Part shown: piece by piece, positions 8,828 through 19,117 of the stretch | Position numbering within the stretch: position 1 is the first letter of the stretch | How the letters are laid out: each line of letters opens with the position of its first letter | Assembly: GCA_963971225.1 (NCBI GenBank) | Contig: OZ020270.1 | Coordinates: 72,866,432-72,930,431, forward strand | Direction of reading: 5' to 3' | Origin: Melieria omissa | Taxonomy: Eukaryota > Arthropoda > Insecta > Diptera > Ulidiidae | Length of the DNA stretch: 64,000 nucleotides | Made by a program: the position numbers and the translations under genes | The notes under the pieces: model-generated | What the model saw: only the letters and a program-made list of their open reading frames with translations | Database searches by the model: none | What the model was told of the DNA's origin: nothing

Positions 8828-11119
8828 ATGTCTGTATCTAAATTTAAATTTAGACAGAAATGTCCTGTGTTTGGCATATATCCGTACGATCTCACTGAGT
8901 CCCAGCTACCCAGTTGCCAGGATGTTCTTTTGTATTATCAGTTTGAAAGATTTCGTATAGGGCGACTCCGAGGTGACAACTATGAACCTAGGAGTAAAGA
9001 GGTTTCAGAAATAGTTGCAAAAATGGTTGAAAATATTTTCAAAAAGTCATCTAATCCGATAGTCTCACACACCAGAGTTCTACAAATGCTCACCACATAC
9101 CATAAGAAATTTCTGACACTTAAACAAATGTTTTTAAGGAACCAAATAGGTTTGCGCTCTAAAAGAGACAACTTTGTCTCTTCTGCCGCAGAATTATTTG
9201 ACATCGCTGCTTGTAAATGCATTTCTTTTTCTTCATGCAATTGTCCAAAGGAAAGGAAAGTTCCTATCATTGAACAACCATTTCTCTTGGACCAGAGAAC
9301 CAGAAGAATTGGTCGCATTGGAAGTGTTGATCTACCTGAAACAAAAAAGATTGCAAAGAGAAATGAACGTAAAGAAAAGCTTTCAAAACGTCATTCAACA
9401 TCAACACTTACCAGAAAAGTATCAGCTACAACACGTGACCATTCAGATCAACCAGACACTCACACAGACGACAACAATGTCGGTGCGTCGCACATACATT
9501 CTTCCAAAAACGATGCTGATGCTGAATTTTCTCTTCCATCCTCTAAAATCAAACAAAACACACTATTATTAGAACACACTGCTTTAGCTGCCCAAAGATT
9601 CGGATTAAGTGACAGAGCAGCGGCCTTGATGGTTTCATCTGCCTTTCTGGATGCCAAAAAAGCAGCTTTGATAACAGAGGATCAGGCTAGCTTTGTCACT
9701 GACAAATGCAAGATTAGTCGAGCAAAAAAAAGTGTTGGAATTAAGCTCCAAAACACCGAAAGTATTGACTCTGTATATGGGCTGTATTTTGACGGCCGCA
9801 AAGACAATACACTCACACAAGTCCGCGAAGGTGAAAAGTACTACCGCGACACTGTCAAAGAGGAACATATTTCTCTTGTAGCGGAACCTGGGTCTCATTA
9901 CTTTGGCCACGTCACCTCTCCTTCCGGGTCAGCTGAGGATGAGATGCAAGCTATATGGCAACATTTACAAGACAATTCAGTAGATGTGGAACATCTAGAA
10001 GTTGTCGGTGCTGATGGCACCAACACGAACACAGGTTGGAAAGGTGGAATCATTCGGAAACTAGAAGAAAAAATAGGTAGGCCATTACAGTGGGTTGTTT
10101 GTCTTCTACATTTCAACGAACTTCCATTTCGTGCTCTTTTCGAACACATAGATGGTGTCTCAAAGAGTCCAAATACATTCTCTGGCGACATAGGTAACCT
10201 GCTCCCTGATTGTGAGAAGTTGCCTGTCGTCAAATTTGAAAGTTTTCCATCATGCCAATTACCTTCTGAGGTTATTAATCCGACCCAACTTAGCACAGAC
10301 CAAGCTTACCTCTACAAAATATCAGAAGCTGTTATTTCCGGTCAATGCTCTTCAGACTTACAATTAGCGTCGATGCATCCAGGTAACATGTGCAAATCTC
10401 GCTGGCTCACCTGTGCAAACAGAATTCTGAGATTATACATTTCTACAGACAACCCAACAAAGGAAATAAAGATTTTGGTAAAGTACATACTTACAGTTTA
10501 CTCACCTTTGTGGTTCTCAATAAGATTCCACAGTTCAATCAAAGATGGCTCGCGCCATCTCTTTGCTGCAATCCAAAGGTCGAGATACTTACCTGCCAAA
10601 CTGCGCAAGGTTGTCGATTCATCTATTCAACAGAATGCTTTCTTTGCTCTTCCAGAAAACATTCTCCTTCGTATGATGACTGACGAACGGGTAGAAGTCA
10701 GAAAGTTGGCCCTTGACCGTCTTCTGGCAGCCAGAGAAGCAGAGACTGACACTGTAAATAGATGGGTTAGATGTAATAAAGTGCCAAAGCTGAATTTCAA
10801 AGCTAATAATTGTTACGATATGATTAACTGGAAGACTATTACCTTGACTGTTCCACCAGTTCTTCGTTCAGTTTCTAACGAAGAGCTCATAAAAGGGTTG
10901 TCGGGAGACACTGCAGAGATACGGAAATTTAGTGGATTCCCCTCTCACACCGTGGCAGTCGAGAGAACCGTCAAACTGGTGACAGAGGCATCTTCTAAAG
11001 TTATTGGCCCCCAGTCTCGTGATCGTTGTATACGCTCTACACTGAAATCTAGGCAACAACTGCCAAAGTTTAGTACAAAATCTGATTTTATCAATAAATT
11101 TGATATAGATTCAGACTAA
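8828..11119 (+). CDS. hAT-like transposase, 763 residues, intact
   Basis: One open frame from ATG 8828 to TAA 11119. Features: a cysteine cluster CKCISFSSCNC (about residue 135), perhaps metal binding; a basic linker with ERKEKLSKRHS; then YFDGRKDNTL as candidate first catalytic Asp, VGADGTNTNTGWKGG as second, the CLLHFNEL box resembling the hAT C..H motif, and near the C terminus HTVAVERTVKLVTEAS resembling the hAT SER/ER glutamate box. It should cut and paste the element in the nucleus. From memory, similar unnamed proteins with DGT-NTGW and LQW-CLLH-NELP blocks occur widely in aphids and Hydra. The hAT assignment is an inference from motif order, target duplication and TIR tip. Confidence 0.8.
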   Translation: MSVSKFKFRQKCPVFGIYPYDLTESQLPSCQDVLLYYQFERFRIGRLRGDNYEPRSKEVSEIVAKMVENIFKKSSNPIVSHTRVLQMLTTYHKKFLTLKQMFLRNQIGLRSKRDNFVSSAAELFDIAACKCISFSSCNCPKERKVPIIEQPFLLDQRTRRIGRIGSVDLPETKKIAKRNERKEKLSKRHSTSTLTRKVSATTRDHSDQPDTHTDDNNVGASHIHSSKNDADAEFSLPSSKIKQNTLLLEHTALAAQRFGLSDRAAALMVSSAFLDAKKAALITEDQASFVTDKCKISRAKKSVGIKLQNTESIDSVYGLYFDGRKDNTLTQVREGEKYYRDTVKEEHISLVAEPGSHYFGHVTSPSGSAEDEMQAIWQHLQDNSVDVEHLEVVGADGTNTNTGWKGGIIRKLEEKIGRPLQWVVCLLHFNELPFRALFEHIDGVSKSPNTFSGDIGNLLPDCEKLPVVKFESFPSCQLPSEVINPTQLSTDQAYLYKISEAVISGQCSSDLQLASMHPGNMCKSRWLTCANRILRLYISTDNPTKEIKILVKYILTVYSPLWFSIRFHSSIKDGSRHLFAAIQRSRYLPAKLRKVVDSSIQQNAFFALPENILLRMMTDERVEVRKLALDRLLAAREAETDTVNRWVRCNKVPKLNFKANNCYDMINWKTITLTVPPVLRSVSNEELIKGLSGDTAEIRKFSGFPSHTVAVERTVKLVTEASSKVIGPQSRDRCIRSTLKSRQQLPKFSTKSDFINKFDIDSD

Positions 11120-11235
11120 AACAAGCCTGACATATGGTTGGTTGGTTGGGTTGGGCTTGGGAGGAACCCGAAGTGCAGCCACCTCCACGTGGTGGGTTCT
11201 GGGTAACCAACACAGGTTAGCTGAGAGCTGCAACA

Positions 11236-11567
11236 ATTTTCACCTTGCGCTGCGGCGCGCCGCCTTTTCGCTCGTATCTCGGGAACGGTTCGTCCTACGG
11301 CCATGATCATAATACCATTTCGGTAGCTAATGATGCGACAAACAACTTTTCTTTTATACATTTTGCCATGAGAGGCGTATTTCAGGCGCTAGGTAGGCAA
11401 TTTCACGATTTTAGGCAAATTTCCGAAATTTCAAGGCCGGAGTTGGGGTTGAAGATGCAGTCCGATCTCAAAACAAAAAATTGCATTGGAATCAGGAAGT
11501 ACTAAGGCAACTTTTCCGCACTATTAGAAATCTCGAATCGAAAAAAGTCCGGAATCGACCCACCCTA
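11236..11567 (+). repeat. Right long terminal inverted repeat
   Basis: The inverted partner of 8172-8490, ending CGACCCACCCTA, followed at once by the ATGTACAG duplication. 11120-11235 between the stop codon and this arm holds only a GGTTGGTTGG-rich stretch with a partial inverted match (ATGGTTGG..GGGTAACC). Confidence 0.9.
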
Positions 11568-11572
11568 ATGTA

Positions 11573-12284
11573 CAGTCAACCCTCCTATAACGCGGTGAGT
11601 GCGTACCGCGTTATATGGAAACCGCGCTATAAGAAACACAGAATTAGTACAAATCACATAATTCGTACCGCGTTATATGGAAACCGTCTACCGCGTTGTA
11701 TGGAAACCGCGCTATAAGAAACTCAGAATTAGTACAAATCACATCATTTGTACCGCGTTATATGGAGACCAATAAATACAAAAGACAAGATAAATTACAA
11801 ATTATTTTTATTGAATTCATCTTTTCTTTTTATTGGACGTTCTTTTGAAGGTTTAAAGCCCTGAGCACGCCTTTGATTTTTTGAAATGAAGGTCCTAGCT
11901 GGTAGTTTTTTCCAATATAATGCTTATAATTTCTTATAATTTTCGGTAGCCTTAGCATCTGTTGAGGCCATTTCTCCTTGAAACTTAATATTGTGCAATG
12001 TGTACCTTTTTTTTAAGTTTTTCAAACCATCCTTTCTCGTACTGTGAAAGAGCTCTGAGACGATTGAAACCGAAGCTGTAAACGGCTAAGAGATAAGCTT
12101 GAATGTTTATATAAACTTATCCAGTTAAAACCATTCATTGGGTGCACGGAAAGAACTGATGGTACGTTGTTGAACGGAAACCGCGCTGTAAGAGTACCGC
12201 TTTATAGGAGGGCTGTCGCAATTTCAGATCCGCGTTATATGGAAACCGCGTTCTGAGAGTACAGCGTTACAGGAGGGTTGACTG
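11573..12284 (-). mobile_element. Pogo/Tigger-like relic with TA duplication
   Basis: The ends CAGTCAACCCTCCTATAACGC and its imperfect complement (GCGTTACAGGAGGGTTGACTG) are flanked by TA at 11571-11572 and 12285-12286. The left part contains degenerate internal copies of ACCGCG(T)TATATGGAAACCGCG. About 712 bp, non-autonomous. The hAT-like element sits in its left tip, so CAG is present on both sides of that element. Confidence 0.75.
11815..12075 (-). pseudogene. Pogo-type transposase HTH remnant
   Basis: The complement can be read in pieces as LRALSQYEKGWFEKLKKK and, after a shift, NIKFQGEMASTDAKATENYKKL. This resembles the second CENP-B-type HTH region of pogo/Tigger transposases (W..KFKKRH.I...K.QGE..SAD). 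No catalytic DDE part remains. A shift and stops kill it. Confidence 0.5.
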
Positions 12285-12286
12285 TA

Positions 12287-12873
12287 CATATCTAAATAGT
12301 GTCGCTGACCCCTCAGTGCAGTTCCACATATTTACAGTGGCACTACATGAACCTCTTTATGTAGTACACTGGAGTGGAAAAAATAAGTTGAGGAATAAGT
12401 TTACGAATAAATTCTATTTTCTTAACGCCTTTAAGAAAAATAATTTGAAGCTTGTAGTTTCCAATTCCTTTGGAGAAATTACTTCGTTTTCCTGGGCAAC
12501 CACGCATATTAGATTTTTTTCTCAAAAATCGTCACTCTGTCTTCCCATCATGAAATTTTTTCGTGTGTTTTTTCGAAACCTCCTTTGAAATGAAACACTT
12601 CGAAAAGTTGCGTGCCCTTTTCGTGAATTTTTTCGTACAAATTGGTGTTTGTTTACTTTTTTGGATAGATTGATTTTTGGGAGCGTAAACTGACTTTCTC
12701 TTCTGATATTTTTTACTGGATAATTTTTACTGGAAATCTTCCCAAACAGACCTATTGACGTTGACGTTGAGTGAAAACGACGAGTTTTTAGTCGACTCAA
12801 TTTTTGGCAACAGTTGGAACAAAATTGTGTAAGTTTTGATTTGTTTGTTCAAATAAATTTCTAGAATAGTGTT
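12287..12873. other. AT-rich stretch, no gene; one hairpin
   Basis: No coding signal was recognised. CAGTGGCACTACAT (12335-12348) and ATGTAGTACACTG (12359-12371) are near-perfect complements around a 10-base loop. Confidence 0.5.
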
Positions 12874-13325
12874 CAGTTCGCCTCATTGGTTGCCGAGCTG
12901 GAGAAAAACCCTTTGCTAAAGGATTTAATGGGGGTAACATTCCCGTAAATTTTAAGGAGCAATGGGATAGCATCTCTCAAAAATTGAATGCTTCCGGGCC
13001 ACCGATGAGAGACGGTGATGGTTGGCAAAAGGTAACAAACAAATTGTATAATAGTATTCCATTTCAATAACCAACTGATTTTCTAGATGTAGAGAGACTA
13101 GTAAGACCAAAAAAGAATAACCCACAACAAAGCAGAGTGTCGCGCAACAGGAGGGGAAGTTTTAGGAAAATGGTTTTGAGCCCATTGGAGAAAGCTATTT
13201 CTAATTTGAGAAGCAGCTCAACCCTGAAGGTGTAGTTCAGGGAGTAGCACCGTTCGAAAGTCCCAGTGGATATGTTTCTCCCATTAACCTCGACGAGCAG
13301 CCTTCACCATCAACGGCTCAGGCGT
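12874..13325 (+). pseudogene. Decayed Myb/SANT-like (zeste-type) gene, two exons
   Basis: Reading through one frameshift near 12925, the first part gives FASLVAELEKNPLLK, then FKEQWDSISQKLNASGPP, a layout typical of insect Myb/SANT-like regulators (LV.LME..P.L....W......LN..GPP....W). After GATGGTTGGCAAAAG a GTAACA donor at about 13033 and a TTTTCTAG acceptor at 13086 bound a 54-bp intron. The second exon contains FRKMVLSPLEKAISNL and a Ser/Pro-rich PSPSTA segment, again as in that family, but has stops. Such genes are often transposon-borne. A function here is not possible. Confidence 0.5.
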
Positions 13326-13565
13326 TTTTTTTACAAAACGGATATGTACATATTATAAAACAAAAAGTTTTCGCTTAAAACATTTTATTAGTATATCTTA
13401 AATATCTAATGTTGCAAATCAGAAGAAAGGTATGAAAAAGACCTTACGTTTGGTACCCATATCGTGTAAATCAGTTGGAGATTGACTGAGTTATTTTGAT
13501 AAAAACTTTGAACTTTGACCTTGACCGCCTTTTATGGGCGGTTCCCAGGCAAAATTTTTAGTTTG
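13326..13565. other. AT-rich spacer, no gene
   Basis: No repeat ends or frames were recognised between the Myb-like relic and Gypsy C. Confidence 0.4.
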
Positions 13566-13590
13566 TTAGATTCAGGAACCAACTCTCCAG

Positions 13591-15842
13591 ACTCCACCAG
13601 GCTGGCATAAACTGGAAATCTCAGACAGGATTAATGGGAAAGTCGAGCACCTGGAGACGCGAGTAGAGCACTTGGATAAACGAGTCGACGACCTGTATGA
13701 TTCCCTAAACAAACGAGTTGGCGACCTGGATGATTCCCTGAACAAACGTGTTGACGATCTTGATGATTCCCTGAACAAACGAGTTGATAGTCCGGATGGC
13801 AGTACCCGGTTTTGTGTGGACTATCGGAAGCTCAATGATGTGACCAAGAAGGACAGTTATCCACTACCTCGAATCGATGAAACCCTGGACACACTGTCAG
13901 GCACGCAGTGGTTCTCCACGCTCGACTTACGCAGCGGCTATTGGCAGGTAGAGCTTGCAGACAAGGACACGGAGAAAACGGCTTTCAGTGTTGGCGATGG
14001 TTTGTGGCAGTTCACCGTCATGCCGTTTAGACTCTGCAACGCACCAGCAACATTCGAGCGGCTAATGGAACGCGTGCTAAAAGGACTGCATTGGCGGACA
14101 TGCCTGGTGTACCTCGAAGGCATAATCGTGATGGGAAAAGCTTCGACGATCATCTGGGAAAGCTAAAGGAGGTATTCGAGCGGATACAAAAAGCTGGGCT
14201 TAAACTCAACCCAAAGACGTGCCGCTGTTCCAAAAGCAGGTCAAGTATCTGGGTCATACGTTTTCCGCCCGCGGAGTACATACGGATGAAGGCAAAATCA
14301 CGGCGGTGAAGGAGTGGCCCCGGCCACGCAATCTACACGAACTCCGCAGTTTCCTGGGTCTGTGCACATACTACCGCCGATTTGTTCCGGGATTCACGAA
14401 CATAGCCAGCAGCTTGCACAAACTGACGAAAAAGAATCAAGCTTTCGAGTGGAACGAGGAGCAGGAACAGGCTTTTGCAAGTCTGAAGGAAAAACTGTGC
14501 AGTGCTCCAATTCTGGCCTTCCCCGTGCCTGGAGAGATGTTTGTGCTGGATACAGATGCAAGTGAGCATAGTATTGGTGGTGTGCTATCACAGATAATAG
14601 ACGGCCAGCAACAAGTGATAGCGTACTACAGTAGGGTTCTATCGAAACCGGAACGCAATTACTGTGTGACACGGAGAGAACTGCTGGCGGTATTGGACTG
14701 CGTAAAACACTTCCACAAATATCTGTATGGACAAAGGTTTCGCCTGCGCACAGATCATGCGGCATTGAGATGGCTCCTGAACTTTAAGGATCCTGAAGGG
14801 CAATTGGCGCGGTGTATCGAGCGACTGCAGAGCTACGACTACACGATAGAGCATCGCAAGGGCAGTAGCCTTGGAAATGCCGATGCCTTGTCACGCCGTC
14901 CGTGCCAAGTCGAATGCAGGCAGTGCTCGCGAGCCGAAAGCAAAGAGCAAATAGTGGACGTCCGGTTGGTCAGCGTTATGCCAGAGGAAGAGTGGTCTGC
15001 CGGCCCATTCCCACTTAGCACTCAAGGCAAAAAATATGTGCTGGTGGTAATGGACTATTTCAGCAAATGGCCCGAAGTGTATCCTATTCCTAACCAGGAG
15101 GCCTCCACGGTCGCGGCAATGCTGGTAAACAACTGGGTGGCCAGATTTGGAGTTGTAGTCAGATCAAGGCCGGAATTTCGAGTCTGCGGTATTCAAGGAA
15201 GTTTGTGAGCTGCTGGGGATAAAGAAAACGCGTACCACTCCTTTGCAGCCACAGTCCGACGGCATGGTGGAACGCTTTAACCGGACACTGGAAGAACACC
15301 TGCGGAAAGTGGTAGGCAGGAATCAAAAGGATTGGGACACACATATCCCCCTGTTCCTGATGGCGTATAGGTCAGCCCTGCACGACACGACATCACTCAC
15401 TCCAGCCCGAGCAGTGTTCGGCACAGAGTTGCGGTTACCCGCTGACTTGAAGTTCGGGGTAGTCAGCACGACGGGAGGCGCTAAGACGGACTATGTGGTC
15501 AATAAGCGGGCGGAACTGGAGGAAATTCACCAGTTTATAAGGAGCTGCACCAAACTGGTCAGCGATAAGGCGAAAGCCAGATATGATCTACGGGCCAACT
15601 CAGCAGGGTTCCAAAAAGGCGATCTGGTAATGCTCTACAACCCGCAGCGGAGGAAAGGTTTGTCTCCGAAACTTCAAGCGTCATGGGAAGGAACTTACGA
15701 AGTCATGGCTAGGATTAACGACGTGGTATACAGGATTCAACGTTGCAGCAATAGAGGCGCTAAGCTGAAGGTAGTCCATTTGGAGCGCCTGGCGCCTTAT
15801 CACAGCGGAACCTCGGCACTTGTTCGGGACGAACAATTTTAA
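13591..15842 (+). pseudogene. Gypsy C gag-RT fusion, RNase H and partial integrase
   Basis: The gag coiled coil is joined in frame to RT at [19 protein letters not shown] (about 13790). RT continues with a damaged metal box, YLEGI in place of YLDDI near 14110, then a frameshift near 14160-14215. RNase H (LDTDASEHS near 14550) is readable. A deletion fuses MPEEEWSA to GPFPLSTQGKKYV near 15000, removing the integrase zinc finger, and the D-containing HSDQG block is lost at about 15150. The integrase C-terminal part (15243-15842) is open. The lost catalytic Asp pair alone makes the RT inactive. Confidence 0.88.
13672..13793 (+). repeat. 42-bp tandem repeat in Gypsy C gag coiled coil
   Basis: About three units encode (N)[15 protein letters not shown] 14-residue repeats. 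Gypsy B has similar units but fewer; Gypsy A has expanded a different segment. Confidence 0.8.
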
Positions 15843-15853
15843 GTGGTGGGCAG

Positions 15854-16321
15854 TGTAACGATGAGACAGTCTGTCGCTGTGCAAAACAACCCTGTCGCTA
15901 CGCGCCGTGCCATAATTAAACCTGGCAATGATGACCGCGATAATGAAAACTTTTAGTCCAACCTGCCAATGATGGCCGCGATAATGGACACTTTTAGTCC
16001 AACCTGGCAATGATGGTCGCGATCATCATGGAAACCTTTAGTCCACTCTGGAATGTGCGAGAACGATCTGCGCGATGGCCGGACAGGTATAAAAGGCAGC
16101 CGGGTGCGGCGCAGCGAGTCAGTCTGATTTTGACTAGTGAAGGTGCCACACGGAGTAATTAAGCAAATAATTAAGTGTAAAGACAGTGAAGTGTAAATCT
16201 GTGAAATAAAGTGATTGTTGGTTTTTATTGACTGCGTATGAGGAACTAAGTGTTTTTTGTTTATTTCAAATTGCACAATCCAGTGATACGTATCAGCCAA
16301 CTAGAACTAGTATTCGTAACA
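15854..16321 (+). repeat. Gypsy C 3' LTR (468 bp)
   Basis: Begins TGTAACGATG and ends TTCGTAACA, matching the inverted layout of the Gypsy B LTR. A GGTATAAAAGGC TATA box is at about 16084 and an AATAAAG polyadenylation signal near 16203. U3 contains three copies of a 40-48 bp unit (CC..GCAATGATG.CCGCGATAATG) at about 15921-16040. Confidence 0.85.
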
Positions 16322-16325
16322 ATAT

Positions 16326-16776
16326 TTTAGCCGTTATTAATTTCGCACAGAAAAAGTGGTCATTTGACCTATTGTGCAGTGTGACAAATCTAAATCCTTA
16401 GAGATATTTCTTTTTCGTTCATATTTTAGTTCAAAAGAGCCATTATTTTACTTTCGACCACGTTTAGGAAATCGCTTATTTTTCAAAACCCTTAGCTTAG
16501 GTTATTTATTTGAAAAAGGGTCGTGCCCGAAACGGTAGCAAAGTACGCCGCGATCATGATAAAACAAACCAGGTGAAGAAACCTGATAACAGTTGACAAG
16601 TTTGAAGTCTGATTATGACTGTTCATGCTGCCTGCCTTGGAAAAACGATATTATTTCTTTGCAAAAGTACAATTTTTGCTCTGAAAAAAGAAAAAGCGTG
16701 TCTAATAACTAATATTACTTTATTGCAAGAAAATAAAGTGATCAACTTCGTTGATATAACATGTACATATTTACAT
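16326..16776. other. AT-rich spacer between Gypsy C and BEL1
   Basis: No gene or repeat end was recognised in these 450 bp. Short frames of 63-67 codons on both strands have no family features. Confidence 0.4.
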
Positions 16777-17294
16777 TGGTGGCGCTTGAAGCTTTTTTCA
16801 AGCGCAGTGTCCAAATAAATAGTTACACTCAGTAAATTAAAATTTTATTTTATTGAGTCTTAACTATAAACAAATACAAAATTACGATGAATAACCGTGG
16901 CGGTGTGTCGACGAAAAGTGGACTGTTTAGGTGCGACGACGAAAATGGACTGTGGCGACTGTCAAGAGTCAGCTTCATACATTGAGCGCAATGACGAACC
17001 GAAGTGGGATGGTGTTGTGTTTAGCTGCAGGTTCCAATGAATACGATGAACCGAAGAGAGGGTGGTGGTGGTGGTGGTGAGTTGTAGGCTTTGCATAGCA
17101 CTACATTGGTACCATTTCGAAGACAAAAGCAAGAACGACGATGGTGCATTGTGGTTGTTGCTAGTAACTGTACAGTGGTGTGATTATGGTGTGTTATTTA
17201 CTACAAAGTTTAGAGCGAAGAAAATGTGTGAAAGTGAAAACGATGAACATGTGTCCCTGTAGGACACCTACTGCTGCGGCATGGGGCCGCAACA
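16777..17294 (-). repeat. BEL1 3' LTR (518 bp)
   Basis: Plus-strand left end TGGTGGCGCTTGAAGC equals the start of the right LTR at 34527; right end GGCCGCAACA, so the element reads TGTTGCGG...CACCA. The segment 16777-17087 matches the 5' LTR closely. The purine tract GGGGGGAGTA (complement of 17295-17304) lies just outside, as expected for the plus-strand primer. Confidence 0.85.
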
Positions 17295-17319
17295 TACTCC
17301 CCCCTTGAAAGTTCTTCTT

Positions 17320-18720
17320 TCAATCAGTTTCTGCAGATGACAGGGTTTCAATTGGGAGTTTGCAAATTTTTGTTATCGCACGCGTGCAAAGTTTGTCTGC
17401 TGTCTTCACCACCACAACTCTAACTTTGCCGTCGTTTCCTGGTTTTGTCTCAACCACACGTCTCATTGGCCATTTGAGAGGTGCAGTGAGTTCGCCTTTT
17501 ACAAGTACCAAGTCACCCTCTTTGATGTTTGGATGAACTGTGGACCATTTCGATCTATGTTGAAGTTCCGCAAGGTACTTTCGGTGCCAGCGCAGCCAGA
17601 ATTGTTGTTGGATCTGTTGGACAATTTGATAACGTTTCAATAAGGTTATTTTCGATGACGATGGCTCTGGAATGGTGGTTAGTGTACGACCGACGAGAAA
17701 ATGTGCTGGGGTCGGAGGTCATCAGGATCGTTCGACAATGGTGTCAGTGGACGACTGTTGACAATTGCTTCCGCTTGACAGACGACCGTGTGTAGTTCAT
17801 CCAGCGACAAAATGTGTGTGCCAATCGAGCGACGAAGATAGTGTTTGCTTAGCTTCACGGCACTCTCCCATAAGCCGCCGAAGTGTGGTGAGCGGGGCGG
17901 GATGAACTTCCATTGTACACCTTCATTGCGACAAAATTCCTCTACCGCCTCAATGTGCTGTTGTGTAACAAATGTGTGCAGTAATTCACGAAGCTCTCGA
18001 TTAGCCCCGTTGCGTTGTCCGAGTACATGAGACGAGACTTGCCTCGTCGAGCAAAGAGCGCAGCGATGAATGCAGGCGTCGACAAGTCTGGAACGACTTC
18101 CAGATGGACAGCCTTTGTTGAAAAACAAACGAAGACGGCAATGTAAACCTTTATTGGTGGTCTACCACGAATTTGTTGAGTAACGAAGAGTGGTCCACAA
18201 AAATCAACGCCTGTGATATCGAAGGGCAATGAGGCTGTAATGCGATGAGCGGGCAGCTCTCCCATTACCTGCTCGGAAATGATCGGCCGAAGACGATAGC
18301 AGATAATGCAGTGGTGAATAACTTGACGAATGACTTTACGCGCGCCAATGATCCAAAACTTATCACGAAGAATATTTTGTAGTGTCTGCGCTCCAACGTG
18401 CAGGTGCTGTCGATGATGATGTGCAATGAGAGTGTGTACAAATGGGTGAGAGTGTGGTAGCACAATGGGGTGTTTGCTATTGAAATCCAACGAAGAATTT
18501 GTTAACCTTCCGCCTACTCTGATAACGTGATTATGCATGAATGGCGCAAGTTTAAGCAACTTCGAAGACCGATTGATAAATTGATGGTTGCTAATTTTCG
18601 TGTATTCGTCATGAAAATAAGTTCGTTGAATTACACGACAAACCATTGTTAAGGTTGCGTCAATGTTTTCTGATGTGATTTGTGACGAGGAAGTGCTGTC
18701 AGCATTTGGTTGCCTTTGAT
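17320..18720 (-). pseudogene. BEL1 integrase, frameshifted
   Basis: In order on the minus strand: zinc-binding H/C region with HHHRQHLHVGAQTLQNIL and CIICYRLRP (18300-18430), FDITGVDFCGPL with the first Asp (about 18210), KAVHLEVVPDLS (about 18100), YSDNAT with the second Asp (about 18000), WKFIPPRSPHFGGLWESAVK with the Glu (about 17870), and the C-terminal KEGDLVLVKGE strand region (about 17500). Shifts near 18000 and 17660 break it into three frames. It once inserted the cDNA into chromosomes. Confidence 0.85.
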
Positions 18721-19117
18721 ATGCAAATCGTCTTACGTACGTGAATATCCGAAGAAATTTGTTGTAGTTGTTGATGTACTTGTGAGCGGCGAAAATGTCG
18801 CTGGGCTGGCTAGCCAGCAGTGCACTACATTGTCGCCGCTACTCGGGTACGTCTTTCGGGTGTGGTGTCGATGATGTGGGCCACTGATGTGTTGGTGAAG
18901 AAAGAAATGCAGGGCCTTGAAACCAAAGACTGTTGCTGATGAGGTCAGTAACGTTAGCGCCCCGCGAAACAAGATCGGCAGGGTTGTCGCCTGATGGGAC
19001 ATGATGCCACTGATAATTCTTGGTGAGTTACTGAATTTTAGTGACTCTGTTTGCCACGAAAACTGTCCATCGGGATGGCTCGCCTTGAACCCAACACAGG
19101 GCGATGGTTGAGTCCGA

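Larger units (their letters stand above)
8172..11567 (+). mobile_element. Long-TIR hAT-like DNA transposon, apparently autonomous
   Basis: 3396 bp bounded by inverted repeats of about 320 bp that begin TAGGGTGGGTCGATTCCGG, and by the 8-bp duplication ATGTACAG. The 5' TAGGG fits the hAT terminal pattern YARNG. Inside is one uninterrupted transposase frame with an RNase H-like layout. hAT elements usually have 10-40 bp inverted repeats and a BED finger; here the repeats are about ten times longer and no BED finger is seen, so this may be a distinct lineage. It is inserted in the first bases of a pogo-like relic. Confidence 0.85.
13566..16321 (+). mobile_element. Gypsy C, 5'-truncated and internally deleted
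   Basis: A plus-strand copy of the same family as Gypsy A and B. It lacks the 5' LTR, the gag N terminus, the capsid, the zinc knuckle and the protease. The 3' LTR is present and is followed by ATAT (16322-16325), the target sequence used by the other two copies. The left end is abrupt, without a duplication. Confidence 0.85.

Noticed and set aside
15854..16300. Antisense frames across the Gypsy C LTR
   Set aside because: They have no family features and coincide with the U3 tandem repeat.
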